DNA of 64,000 bases from Diogma glabrata (GCA_963693315.1 OY856186.1:307733061-307797060); one strand, 5' to 3'; numbered from the stretch's first letter, positions 33,262 to 45,600 are shown. The notes: a model not told the origin generated them from the letters alone. Program-made: numbers and translations.

Positions 33262-36200
33262 GGTAGCGAAAATCCGAAATTCTACGTCCACGCCGTGCTA
33301 CCTGGGTAACGCTAACAGAATTAGGTTGGTGTAGTTGAGAGGGGCAGAGTAAATACTGCTTATACTCAATGATTCTTCACCATGGCGAGGCATTGGCGCC
33401 ATAAAACCAATGCAACTCAAGAGTCTGTTCTCCATGTTAGGGGCGGCTTGGAGCGGGCGTCTGTCTTGGATCAAACGGCTCGCTATATAAATGTGTAGAA
33501 AGCGTCTGTTCTCCATGTAAGGGGCGGTTTTCAGCGGGCGACTGTCTTGGATCAAGCGGCTCGCTATATAAACGTGTAAAAAGGTTGTTTCTGGTGACCT
33601 TAAGATGCAGAACGAACCCATTCACGAAAATTTGGGTTGGGCGAAGGGCTAACACCCCATTTCCGTAAAAAAATTATTGTCATGAATTCTGTACACAGGC
33701 CTCGGAATATCTCGGATTCATTATTGGAACGACCTCGGAAACTGTACCCGGACTACGATTTAAAAATGGGAACCTGGAACGTGCTAAGCCTCAGAAGACC
33801 AGGAGATCTCCTAAAACTCACTCAACAAATCGAGAGCTACACACAGGATATAGTGGCATTACAAGAACTAAGATGGCCAGGCAGTGGAATCCATGAAACA
33901 GCGAAAGGATACACTCTGTATTATTGCGGTCATCGGAGGAGAATTTGGAGTTGGCTTTCTTATACACCGTCACGTGAATCAGCATGTTATCGACTTCTGC
34001 CCAATTAATATGCGGTTATGCACACTGAGAATCCGCACGCAAAAATTCAATGTAACGATCGTCAATGTTCATGCACCTACTGAAGATAAAGCAGATGATA
34101 TTAAAGACCTGTTCTTCTTAGAACTCGAAGAAGTCATCAATAACATCCCGCGGCACGATATAAAAATCGTGGTAGGTGACTTTAATGCTCAAATCGGTAG
34201 GATTGCAGAATTTAAAACACATATTGGCCCCAACAGCTTGCATCATACCAGCAACAATAACGGTTTTCGCGCAGCCGAGCTGGCTATGATGTATGATCTA
34301 GTAATTTCCAGCACTTTCTTCCCTCACAAAAGAATTCACAAGGCAACTTGGAAATCAAATGACGGAAGAACGGAAAATCAAATCGATCACGTCATGATCT
34401 CTAAGAGACACTCTACAAGTATAACTGACGTTCGATCATACAGAGGTGCTGATATGGACACCGATCATATGCTTGTCATCTTTAAGTACAAGTGCAAATT
34501 ATCATCTACATTTAACAGACAAGCAAAAAAGACCGTGCACTGGAATGTCGAAGCATTTAAACATCCGGAAACGCTGAATAGATATCAGGAAATAATAACA
34601 CAAAACATAGAAGAGCATGACATCTCTTCTGAGATGCCATTAAACATACAAGAAGAATGGCAAACGCTTCAATCAACCATTAGAGCCGCAGCACAAACTA
34701 CAATCGGAAAACGACCACCGAAATCACACAACGAATGGTTTGACGACGAGTGCCGCCAATCCGTTGAACATAAACAAAAACTGCGAGAAAAATGGTTAAC
34801 AAGGAACATCCGAAGCTCCCAAGCTGATTATCTATGCGCCAGGAAAGCCTCAGCAAAACTTCTACGTAAAAAGAAACGCGAACACATGAAGAGCTGCATC
34901 GAAAACATCAACCAACAAGCGGCCAACGGAAATTCAAAAGAGTGCTGAGCCAATGCACGGAATCTGACAAAATATTTCCACCCAAGATCTACAGCCATCA
35001 AAAATGAAAATAATGAACTCACAACAAGTGAACGTGATGTGCTGGCAGTGTGGCGATCCCACTTTCAAGACCTACTGAATAGGACGAATGAAGTTCATCC
35101 TATTCGAGCAATTGCTCCATCAACTGAGGAGATTTTTGTCCCTTACCCAGCAATAGAAGAAGTGGAAGCTGCCATTAAAAAACTGAAAAATGGCAAATCA
35201 CCAGGTTTCGATGGAATTCCCGCAGAACTTCTGAAAAATGGAGGAGCAGCTCTAGTCTCACTTATGTACGATCTGATTCTTGCAATCTGTGACCAAGAAG
35301 AACTACCTGCTGAATGGAAAACAGCTCTCATTGTTCCGCTACATAAGAAAGGTGACCGTCTAAAGTGTGCAAATTATCGTGGCATCGCACTGTTGAATAC
35401 TGTATACAAAATACTAGCTAATGTTGTACTCGCTCGACTCATCCCGTTCGCCGAATCTATCATCGGTGACTATCAGTGTGGTTTTCGTCCCAACCGCTCA
35501 ACCACAGATCAATGTTTTACATTAAGGATGATTCTGGAAAAATGTTGGGAGTACAACATCAGCATTCACCAGTTCTACGTTGATTTCAGGCAAGCATATG
35601 ATAGTATCATCCGCGACAACCTCTGGTCCGCACTCATATGCCTTGGTATCCCAGAGAAACTTGTTTCTCTGTGCAAACTCACAACATCGGGATCAAATTG
35701 TAGAATAGTAATCGAAGGGTCAGTTTCTGATCCTTTCGATATAACATCAGGTGTTCGACAAGGTGATGCACTCGCGCCCGTACTATTTAATTTGGCGCTG
35801 GAGTACGCGATAAGAAAAAGCCGAATTGAGACACAAAACTGCATATATAGCAAATCTAGTCAAGTTCTTGGCTACGCAGATGATATTGTGCTTCTCGGAC
35901 GTAGAAGTGTAGAACAAGCGATATTAAGGATAGTCTCTCTCAGCTTGAAAGATATGCTAAACGGCTTGGATTATGCATCAACATTGGCAAAACTAAAGTG
36001 TTAACAACATCTAAGAACATATCTCCTGGAAATCTGGATACTGGCGACTATGAAGTGGAACGCGTGGAAAACTTCAAATACCTCGGGTCTGTAATAACAT
36101 CGTCAAATGACATGCAGGCAGATATCAAAGCCCGTGTCTCTGCCGCATACAGAGTTTTCTACGCATACTCAAAACTTCTGCGATCAAAACATCTTTCGCG

Positions 36201-36687
36201 GTCGTGTAAATTCACACTTTACAAAGCATTAATTCGACCTGTGCTTACATTTGGAAGTGAAAGCTGGACACTGACTTCCTCCGATTGTAGAATTTTATCA
36301 ACATTCGAGAGGAAGGTCATACGAACAATTTATGGTCCATGCAAAGTTGCTGAAAATCAGCATAGAATCCGAATGAATCATGAAATCAGACAGCTTCTTG
36401 GAGGCTGCGATGTAATCGGATTCATTAAATCCAACCGGATTAGATGGTTTGGTCATGTAGAAAGGGCTCCATTGGATAGAATGATAAAAAAAGCGTCCCA
36501 ACAACAACCAGCTGGTGTTCGTCGAAGAGGAAGACCTAGACAACGCTGGCGTGATGACATCATCCAAGACCTTCGTGATATAGGATGTCGAAACTGGGGT
36601 CAACTGGTCATGGAACGAGATGATTGGAAGCTGGTGGAACAGACGGCAAAATCCCTCCATGGGATGTAAACGCCAGAGAGAGAGAGA
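33262..36687 (+). mobile_element. Nearly full-length RTE/BovB-like LINE with 12-bp target-site duplication
   Basis: GATAGCAGCACG is present at 33250-33261 and again at 36688-36699, directly flanking the element, and the 3' end is an (AG)n tail. The 5' region of about 380 bp precedes a single long ORF with endonuclease and reverse transcriptase. Insertion was into the intron-like interval upstream of 36847, downstream of LINE copy C. Confidence 0.85.
33637..36669 (+). pseudogene. RTE-type endonuclease-reverse transcriptase with three lesions
   Basis: Endonuclease: MGTWNVLSL, VALQELRWPG, VNVHAPTEDK, VVGDFNAQIG, NQIDHVMIS, DTDHMLVI. Reverse transcriptase: GKSPGFDGIPAELLKNGG, YRGIALLNTVYK, QCGFRPNRSTTDQ, YVDFRQAYDSI, VRQGDALAP and GYADDIVLLG. 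The C-terminus has GSESWTLT and WFGHVERAP. Lesions: a frameshift near 33900-33950, an in-frame TGA at 34946-34948, and a frameshift near 35920. The small number of lesions indicates a fairly young copy. BovB-like RTE is the best match from family knowledge. Confidence 0.88.
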
Positions 36688-36846
36688 GATAGCAGCACGA
36701 TAAAGTAGCGTTCATTATCCTTACCTGAGTGGTTTTTCAAGAACCAATCGTGTTGCAAAATTAATGTGAGCCGTTTAATGATGTTAAAAAATTTATGTTC
36801 AATTTTTTTTACTAATCTTTAAACAACAATATTATTTATATTTTAG

Positions 36847-37258
36847 GATCTACTGAACCCACAAAAAGGTGTTAGCACGGAAGATGGCCAGGATACTGCT
36901 GCAACATGGCAGTGGTTTGACCTTCTTCATGGGTTGGACTTAAAGAGCATACTATTCATCTCCATTTCTTGGAAGTAGCATCACCGGGTGCTCAAAAATA
37001 CCATACCTGGAATTCGTCGGCAGAAGGTTCTGCAACAATGGCGCCTGGAAGTTCATCTAACCCATCTACGTCCGCAGCATCCCAAACACCTAACACAACA
37101 CCATCACAATCAACGTCATCATCTCCAACTATATCGATGGAATCTTCACGTAATCCCTCACTTAAAAGAAAAAGAGGGAAGGAAAACTTTCAAAAAGAAG
37201 TATTCAAGTACATAAAAAAAGAAAGAAAAGCATCAAAAAAAAAAACAAAACATTTTTA
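36847..37258 (+). CDS. Second exon of the Myb/SANT-like gene (3' end, probably frameshifted)
   Basis: Follows TATTTTAG at 36839-36846. In frame with the exon at 27402 it reads DLLNPQKGVSTEDGQDTAAT then WQWFDLLHG, which continues the DNA-binding domain after KKYK. That frame stops soon after; the neighbouring frame continues as a Ser/Thr-rich segment (36969-37258) with a basic end, RKRGKENFQKEVFKYIKKER. A one-base indel near 36935 would join them, so the copy may be a pseudogene. Function is presumably sequence-specific DNA binding (inference). Confidence 0.4.
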
Positions 37259-37439
37259 AAATTTGTTAAAGTTTTTGCAAACAGCATAATTTAAGTTATT
37301 CCTCGGGTCATCTTCCAATGACTCTGAGTAACCAAAATATGTTTATTTAAATTTTATTTTTTGTTATTTTATAGATTTTTTATTTATCATTTTGAAAGAA
37401 GACTGAAAGAATTAATTAATTAATTATATTTTTCAAAGT

Positions 37440-37800
<361 letters not shown>

Positions 37801-37879
37801 CATTATACATAATTCGCCTCTCGTGGAAAGAATTTAACAACTACACCAGTGCAAAGATCGTCTGTCTGTCGTACAATCA

Positions 37880-38100
37880 AATTTATCCACTCTTTCACCA
37901 TCCCAACTCTATCGCCCTCGGTGGAAAATTCTACTCGGAAAAGAAAAAGAGGAAAGGAAAATTTCCAAAGGACGTGTTTGAGTACATCAAAAAGAAAGAA
38001 AGGCTTCAAAAAAAAATACCAAAACCTTTTTGAAATTTGTTAAGGTTTTTTCTAATAGCATTATTTTAAATTATTCCTCCGGTTCATCTTCTGATGATTG
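37880..38100 (+). pseudogene. Diverged duplicate of the 3' exon at 37160-37320
   Basis: Encodes RKRKRGKENF followed by a basic tail like the one ending at 37258, with a frameshift after ENF. The following untranslated sequence (TTTTGAAATTTGTTAA..., ATTCCTCCGGTTCATCTTC) also matches 37250-37320. Both the coding end and the 3' untranslated sequence were duplicated. Confidence 0.55.
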
Positions 38101-38319
38101 GGAGTAGTTATGTTTATTTTAATTTTTGTTATGTTATATATTTTTATTTTATGTTTATTACTTTAAATTATTTCTGTTGTTACTTTCAAAAAAAAAGACT
38201 GAATTTTTGATTTTATTATGAATTTGAAGATATTTTACATTTTATTCTATTTTATTATTGTTTAATTTTATTATAGATGTTCGAGTACAGAGGGAAAAGA
38301 ATTAAAAACTACTCGTTGT

Positions 38320-38598
38320 TTGAGTGAGAAAATTTTTAATATCTTTGAAAAAGTAAAAAAAAAATTAGCGGGATACCCGGGATCCTTGGATAAATTCACC
38401 GCCGGGATCCCGTTTGAGAAACCCTATTCTACTTCCACAAACACCGGAAACAACAATACAAACGCCACTAAGTCGTCTAGAAAGGTAAGATTCGATCTTA
38501 CACCTCAATCTTTCACCTTTTACCCTTCCGCTGCAACTACCCGAGCAGGTCGAACTACTAAAGCTCTGCTCGCTTTCTTAAATACTACGGCATACTAA
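38320..38598 (+). pseudogene. Unidentified C-terminal coding fragment next to an LTR
   Basis: A 92-codon frame with a Ser/Thr/Asn-rich middle and the end ALLAFLNTTAY. It lies 43 bases before a purine tract and LTR-like start, so it probably is the 3' end of a retroelement polyprotein. No domain is recognised. Confidence 0.35.
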
Positions 38599-38641
38599 AT
38601 CTCCTTTCTTCTCTTTTTCTTACCGTCCCATCTACGATGGT

Positions 38642-38653
38642 GATAGGGGGGAG
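38642..38653 (+). other. Polypurine tract and start of an LTR
   Basis: GATAGGGGGGAG is followed by TGTTGAGCGAAC at 38654, the usual arrangement at a 3' LTR. The LTR end was not found. The sequence from 38654 to 39833 is AT-rich with nothing else recognisable. Confidence 0.45.
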
Positions 38654-39833
38654 TGTTGAGCGAACATGGTAACTAATAAATAACAACATTAATAACACCG
38701 CGGTGTAAAGGTCAGTAAAAACTAATACCAGACTAATGTGTCTTGCATTTGATTAAACGATGATAAAACATTAGCAATAATTTGTTGGTGATATAAATGT
38801 AATATGCGACGTGAGTCGTGACTGTAAAAAAATAGAAAAACATTTTCTATGAAGAATTAAAACCTTAATAATTATAATAAATTTAGGTATACTTAAATAA
38901 AAAAAAAACAAAAGAAATTGTGCTATCATATTGTAGAATCCTTGCGCATTAAATAAATTTTTTTAAGATCTGAAAAATCAATTAAATAATCGATATTAAG
39001 AGTATCCACTAACCTGAATGACTGTGATAACAGTCATCAGTCTCGATCAACAATGCTTATTTGCTTTCACAAAAAACTTTATTTGATACAAGTAACACAT
39101 TATTCAGGATTATTTATTTAGATAATATAAAACTAATCTAAAATATAAACACACTTTTCTTAAAACACAAAATAACCTGATTACACTATTTAGCAATTAA
39201 ATTTTTTTATTTATATTTAAATAAAATAAATGTAGAACTATAAAAGTTAGAAATTACACCGGTTCATAGTTTTAAAAACAAATACTTTTTTCTTATCATT
39301 TAAAACTCAGTATCTTTAGATTATTTTATTTGCAAGAGTTAGCAACTTAATCACACTTTATTTAATAGAATAGAAGATGCACTTGGTGAATTTTTATCTA
39401 GTTCTAACAAATGATCAGAAAATGTGCAAACAGCTTGTCTGGTATTTGTAATGGCGATCAAACATTTGAACATCGTTTGTTTAATCTTCAAGTTCTTTTG
39501 TTTCACAAATTTTTTCTTTCACGATTAATAAACTATAAGTTAATGCACATTTTACTTAAATTAAAAATTATCAAATTTACAAATGCACGATTAAATTTAA
39601 TTTAATTATTATTTGTTGTAAAACAACGTGCGTTAATACTTTTGTAAATAAACATTTAAGAAATCTGACGTTTGCTGAATTAATTTGGTGGATAATTTGA
39701 TTCGGGTAATGGTGTCTAGGGAACGTATGAAAACAATACTATTTAGCACAGAACAGAACTTCCTATTCTAATTTCTATCCTATTTATATTAACAGTCATA
39801 AAGTTACCTTGAAAAACTTTTACTTGTGTCTAC

Positions 39834-39939
39834 GGGCCGATTGTATGAATGCGGATAGAAGATAAATCCTCGGATTAATCGTCGTTTGTATATATACAAA
39901 CGACGATTTATCTTCTATCCGCATTCATACAATCGGCCC
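39834..39939. mobile_element. Palindromic MITE, 106 bp
   Basis: Perfect 34-bp terminal inverted repeats (39834-39867 and 39906-39939, starting GGGCCGATTGTATGAATGCG) enclose a second perfect palindrome near 39880-39905 (CGTCGTTTGTA with TACAAACGACG). No coding capacity. TA precedes and follows on the two sides, with one odd base on the left. Confidence 0.8.
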
Positions 39940-40528
39940 TATTGTTTAATACAACTTTTTATCAATTTCAGCATAATTACGCTGAAACTTAGAAAAACCG
40001 AACTATTTTAAAACTAAGCTTGCCTAGGTAGTGTACCCGGGTAGCACTTGTAGGTTCCAACGATTATGGTAACTCTTTTTTTATTATTTATCTAATTTCT
40101 GCTAGTCTAGAACTGTGGCCTATTCCACAAACTTACAATTCTACAATTACATCAATATTTTCACAAAATTTCTAAAATGCGATAAAAATTGTAAAATTTG
40201 GATTTCACCAACTACAATTTTTTTATGTAACTACAACTACACAATTTTATAAATGTAATGTAAAATGTAGATTTTTTTATGAAAAATTGATTTATTGGCA
40301 AATTTTTTATTTCATTTATACAAACCAACAAATTGTGTGTTTGAGAGTATTGTGATTTTTTTTTTTTTTTCTAAGAAGAAATTTTTTGCGTTCAATGTTG
40401 GTTTCGGTTTATTTATTATTATTTATTTATTTATCTGATAAGTTTTGGTTTGCGTTTCGGTTTTTATGACTAAAAAGATTAGAATTAATTTCGGTGATGG
40501 TTTTATTTTTAGTCGATTATCATATTAT

Positions 40529-40780
40529 AATTACTTCGGTCTTAAAGACCTAAGTATTACATTCTCGAGCCTACAATGGTAACGACCGAAAAGACGGTGT
40601 GATCGATAACTGTACCGGAAGTGTGCCCAAAAAATCGTCATGTTGTCAAAACAAGGATATATGCATTTTTTTCTTAAAAATCGTTCATTTTAAGTGATTA
40701 CGAGTAGGAACAATGAATGTGATCGGATTGGTATGTGAGACCAAAAAATAAATTATTGCATTATAAGTTGGTCAAAATAG
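40529..40780 (+). repeat. Second copy of the dispersed repeat of 25256-26050
   Basis: Shares the ACTTCGGTCT...AGACCTAAGTATTACATTC start, GATAACTGTACCGGAAGTGT and AAGTGATTACGAGTAGGAAC with the first copy, which has about 200 extra bases in the middle. Confidence 0.75.
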
Positions 40781-40786
40781 TAGATT

Positions 40787-40893
40787 GTATTACTAGTGCG
40801 AATGCGTTTTCCAAACATGAGTTAGTTTGCCGCACGACCGCAGGGAGTGCGGCAAATAACTCGCGTTGGAAAACGCATTCGCACTAGTAATAC
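40787..40893. mobile_element. Palindromic MITE, 107 bp, abutting the assembly gap
   Basis: Terminal inverted repeats of 28 bp starting GTATTACTAGTGCGAATGCG and ending with its complement, and an inner inverted repeat GTTTGCCGCAC with GTGCGGCAAAT. The gap begins two bases after its end. Confidence 0.8.
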
Positions 40894-40895
40894 AC

Positions 40896-41095
40896 NNNNN
40901 NNNNNNNNNNNNNNNNNNNNNNNNNNNNNNNNNNNNNNNNNNNNNNNNNNNNNNNNNNNNNNNNNNNNNNNNNNNNNNNNNNNNNNNNNNNNNNNNNNNN
41001 NNNNNNNNNNNNNNNNNNNNNNNNNNNNNNNNNNNNNNNNNNNNNNNNNNNNNNNNNNNNNNNNNNNNNNNNNNNNNNNNNNNNNNNNNNNNNNN
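40896..41095. other. Assembly gap (200 N)
   Basis: Exactly 200 N, probably a placeholder length. Linkage of the two sides depends on scaffolding. Confidence 0.99.
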
Positions 41096-41206
41096 ATTAT
41101 TGCCGTAACCACCATTTTAGTAATAGTAATAATATTCGTAGTCTACAAGTTAAAAATGTATCTTAAGAATAATATAAAAAAAGAGGTGAATAAAGTTACT
41201 GTCTAA
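41096..41206 (+). pseudogene. Possible membrane-anchor C-terminus of an Env-like protein (partial)
   Basis: The 36 codons after the gap read as about 20 hydrophobic residues (IIAVTTILVIVIIFVVYKLK) and then a basic tail ending in a stop. This looks like the tail anchor of an envelope protein, but it is short, AT-rich, and lies upstream of gag, where env is not expected. Confidence 0.3.
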
Positions 41207-41376
41207 AAAAAAAATTTTTAATAATTCCAATTTCCTTTTCATTTTGTTTGGTAAATTGTTTTCTCTTCGTATGCAAAAAAAAAAATATGATAATTTAGTT
41301 GTTTTGTTGATAAATAATTTTGTTGATAGATAGTTTTTGTTGGTGGAAAATATTTTTGGGAAGATAGTTTTAGTTG

Positions 41377-42690
41377 ATGGAATCAGTGCAAAAAGCGAAA
41401 GAGATAATCAGTAAATTGGAAAGATTATACTCCAATTTTACGAAAAACCCGAATAGGACATATACGCATGAGCATATCCTTAATCTTTGTACAAAAGTAA
41501 GTACACTTAAACAAGAATTCAAAGAGCTATCAAAGACTTTCATTACAGTACTTGATTCAAAAACCCTTGATAAACTTCAAGGAAAATTTAAATCTGCTTA
41601 TCAAGAACTCAAGAAAAAATTAGCTACTTTTTCTGAGGACTTATTAGAGAGCTCACTTCAAGAAACTGAGGAAATATCAAATTCACAAGAGACAGAAGAG
41701 ATACCAAGAATAAAAATGGCATCCTTCGATATCGAGAAAACGTTAAAAATAATCCCGACTTTTGATGGAAAATCTAATGATCTTCCAATATTTTTAAATT
41801 TGATACAACATCTGAGCAGTACGCTGAAAGATAATGAGGAAAAAATTAAACTGATAGCATTTATCTGGGATACCAGACTAACTTTGAACGCGAAGACGAA
41901 ATTAGTTTCGATTAAAAAACCCAATAGCATTGAAGAACTTAAATTAATATTTAATAAGATTTTCAAAAAACGGACGACTTGTTTGAATATTCAAACACAA
42001 ATCACTCAAGCGCGTCAAAATAATTTATCTGCCGAATCATTTGGGAACAAAATTGAAGGTATGATAACGGAACTCAATGCATTACAGATATCAGAGCAAG
42101 GTGATAAACATGCTGATATCATCACTAAATTAAATGAACAAACGGGACTAAACGCTTTCAAGACTGGTTTAAATGAACCAATCAAAAACATGGTATATGC
42201 CGCGAGACTTAATACACTTCAGGAAGCGATCCAATATGCTGCCGAAGTAGATGAGCAATCGAACACAGCACGAATGCTACATTTTAATGCACGGAACTAT
42301 AGAAATGACTATAGAAATCAAGCCAACAACTATCAACATAAGAAAAATTTTAATCGATCTTATCAGAAGAATAAGAATCGAAATAATTATAATAATTATA
42401 ATAATAATCATAATAATAATAATAATAGAAATTTTAATAATAATGCATACGGTTACAATGGAAATAATTCCAGTAACAATAAGAATTTTAATAATGGATA
42501 TTATTCCAAAAATAATAATAACAATTTGAATAAAAGATTTAACGATGCTAAAAATAGAAATTTTAATAATAATGGGAATAATAACAATGATTATAAAAAT
42601 AGTAGAAGAGTAAATTTAACTCAAGCGGAAAACTGGGAAGGAGTCACCGAGAACCAGTTATCGAGCGACTCCCCAGTAGTAGGTTTATAA
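41377..42690 (+). CDS. gag: Gag of a Gypsy/errantivirus-type element, Asn-rich
   Basis: A 437-residue Gag: N-terminal helical part (1-110), capsid-like part (about 120-310) and an Asn/Arg/Tyr-rich end (about 310-420) encoded by AAT-rich sequence. There is no CCHC zinc knuckle; basic RN motifs probably bind RNA instead, as in errantiviruses. The first ATG is at 41377. The frame ends at 42690, with pol in the -1 frame. A GGAAAAC string at 42627-42633 is a possible slip site. Confidence 0.8.
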   Translation: MESVQKAKEIISKLERLYSNFTKNPNRTYTHEHILNLCTKVSTLKQEFKELSKTFITVLDSKTLDKLQGKFKSAYQELKKKLATFSEDLLESSLQETEEISNSQETEEIPRIKMASFDIEKTLKIIPTFDGKSNDLPIFLNLIQHLSSTLKDNEEKIKLIAFIWDTRLTLNAKTKLVSIKKPNSIEELKLIFNKIFKKRTTCLNIQTQITQARQNNLSAESFGNKIEGMITELNALQISEQGDKHADIITKLNEQTGLNAFKTGLNEPIKNMVYAARLNTLQEAIQYAAEVDEQSNTARMLHFNARNYRNDYRNQANNYQHKKNFNRSYQKNKNRNNYNNYNNNHNNNNNRNFNNNAYGYNGNNSSNNKNFNNGYYSKNNNNNLNKRFNDAKNRNFNNNGNNNNDYKNSRRVNLTQAENWEGVTENQLSSDSPVVGL

Positions 42691-42692
42691 AA

Positions 42693-45600
42693 ATATATTA
42701 TTTAAATCCTAGCACAAATACTAACTTCGTAAAAATTCATACAAGTATAACGGATGGTTTCAGAACATTTCTGATAGATACAGGAGCAGATATATCTCTC
42801 CTGAAGATAAATAAAATTAATAAAAGCATCAATGTTAATGATGATAGATGTAGAATTAAAGGGGTAACTAGTGAAGAAACGTTCTCACTAGGAACGACTA
42901 GAGCAATCTTAAAATTAGAGAATGATGATGTAGAACAAGAATTTCATCTGATTGATGAAAATTTTCCAATTGAAACAGATGGAATATTAGGTAGGGATTT
43001 CCTACATAAAAACTACTGCAAGATAGATTACGATACTTACACTCTATCTGCATACGTGAATAATGAAGAAAATAAATTACCGATGCTTACAAAATTAGAT
43101 AAAGAAGAGGGGTTTACTGTACCAGCACGATCACAAGTTATTAGGAGGGTACAAATAAAAAGGACAGAGGACATCGTAGTGTTGAATCATGAGATAGAAG
43201 AAGGAGTGTATATAGCAAATACAATTGTTCCAGCCGAAGGTATAGCACATATCAAAATTTTAAATAAGAAAGAGTATGATGTGACTATAAGAAAATTAAC
43301 TCCAAAAATTCAACCATTGAAGAATTACCACATTTTACGGATGTCCAAGAACAAAGGCAAGTTATCAGCGGAGCAACGCTATGACAAGATACTAAAAGAA
43401 TTGGATTTAGAAGGTTTAGAAGAACAAGCGCGAAACTCAATCAAGGAAATATGCAAAGAATTTTCGGACATATTTCACTTAGAGGATGAACAACTAACAG
43501 CAAATAATTTTTATAAACAAAACATACCGTTAGCAGATAATAATCCGGTATATATAAAAAATTATAGATTACCACAAGCGCACATGGATGAAATAAATAA
43601 GCAAGTTGACAAGTTACTGAAAGAGGACGTGGTAGAACCATCAGTTAGTCCTTACAATTCACCGTTACTAATTGTACCAAAACAAAACGGAACTGAGGAC
43701 AAGTGGAGATCGGTGGTGGACTTCAGACAACTGAATAAGAAGATCGTCGATGACAAATTTCCTTTAACAAGATTGGACGATATCCTAGACAATCTTGGAA
43801 GGGCGAAATATTTTTCAACGTTAGACTTAACGAGTTCCTTTCATCAGATAGAACTTGAAGAGGAATCAAGACCGTTAACGTCATTTTCAACTAACAAAGG
43901 ACATTATCACTTTAAGAGGTTACCATTTGGATTAAGAATATCAACCAACAGTTTCCAAAGAATGCTTACTATAGCTCTAGCTGGTCTAGAAACAGAAGCA
44001 TTTCTTTACGTTGATGACATCATAATATTCGGATGTAGTTTAAAACATCACAATACGAACTTAATCAAAACTTTCAATAGATTAAGGGAGTACAATCTTA
44101 AACTAAATCCGAAGAAATGCAACTTTTTGAAAACTGAAGTAACATATCTAGGTCATTTAATAACAAATGAAGGAGTAAGAACAGATCCTAGAAAATATGA
44201 TGTGATAAAGAACTACCCAACACCAGTTAACGCCGACGAAACAAAAAGATTTACTGCATTTTGCAATTACTACCGCAGATTTATACCAAACTTTGCAGAA
44301 ATAGCGAAACCACTCAACAACTTAGGAAAGAAGAATGTAACTTTTGAATGGACAAACGAATGCAAACAAGCATTCTCAACGCTTAAAGAAAAATTAATTA
44401 ATCCACCAATTCTAAAATACCCAAACTTCGAAGAAAAATTTATAGTGACGACTGATGCTTCGAATTATGCATTAGGGGCTGTACTTTCACAAGGTGAAAT
44501 TGGAAAAGATTTACCAATATCTTACGCAAGTAAATCATTAAATAAGCATGAAATAAACAAATCGGTAATTGAGAAGGAATTATTAGCAATCCATTGGGCA
44601 ATAAATTTCTTCAGACCATATATTTATGGAAGAAAATTTATAGTTGTAACAGATCACAGACCATTAGTGAGCCTGTTTACACACAAAAATCCATCATCGA
44701 AATTGACAAGGATAAGATTAGATCTATCCGACTACGACTTTGAAATAGTGTATAAACAAGGAAAAATTAATACAAATGCAGATGCACTATCGAGAATTAA
44801 GATTGACTCAGAAATATTGAAAGCAATGATACCCACTACTACAGTAAATATAGTCACGAGAGCCATGAAAAGAAAAGAAGATATGAAAAGAATCGAGGAA
44901 AATAGCATCACAGGAATGAATGAGGGTGGCCAACCTTATACATGGAACTGTACTTCGATTTCTGAAGTAAGAAATATAAAAAATTTAAGATTTATAAATA
45001 TTAATAGTTTGCAATATAAATTTAATAATACTGATGTTTTGTACAGCGAAAATCCGCACATGAACTATGGTTTTGTGCAGGAAAAGCTAGTAAGGAAAAC
45101 AGGAAACAGTAAGAATAATAAAGCGCCCAAACATAAGAGTTTGGAAAATGATAATGAAAATGATATATCAATTAATAAAAATGAAGTTATTGTAACATTT
45201 AGCGAAAATCCGCATATAGACTTTGGTTTTATGCTGGAAAAGTTAATATGGAAAATGAAAGATGAAAATATAGTTAAATTAGCGCTTAAAACTAATGATG
45301 AAATATTTACACGTGTTAAAATAAATGAGTTCAAAGAGATATTTACCGAGCTGCAGTCGGAATTGAACAAAAATGATAAGCAAACAAATCTAAGAATACT
45401 AATATATGAGGCTCCATTAAAGATTAATGATAGTGACAAAATGATAGAAATTATAAAAGAATTTCATAATACACCACACGCTGGAGGACACTCAGGTGTG
45501 AGAAGAACGATTACTAAAATTAAACAACGTTATACATTTAAGAATCTAAATAAACTGGTAAAGAATTATGTTAATAGATGCGAAGTATGTGCTAGGAACA

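Noticed and set aside
40822..41206. Open frames crossing the run of N
   Set aside because: The frame is open only because N cannot encode a stop; nothing spans the gap with evidence.
42251..42529. Ile-rich protein overlapping the Gag tail
   Set aside because: Shadow frame of the AAT-rich Gag segment.
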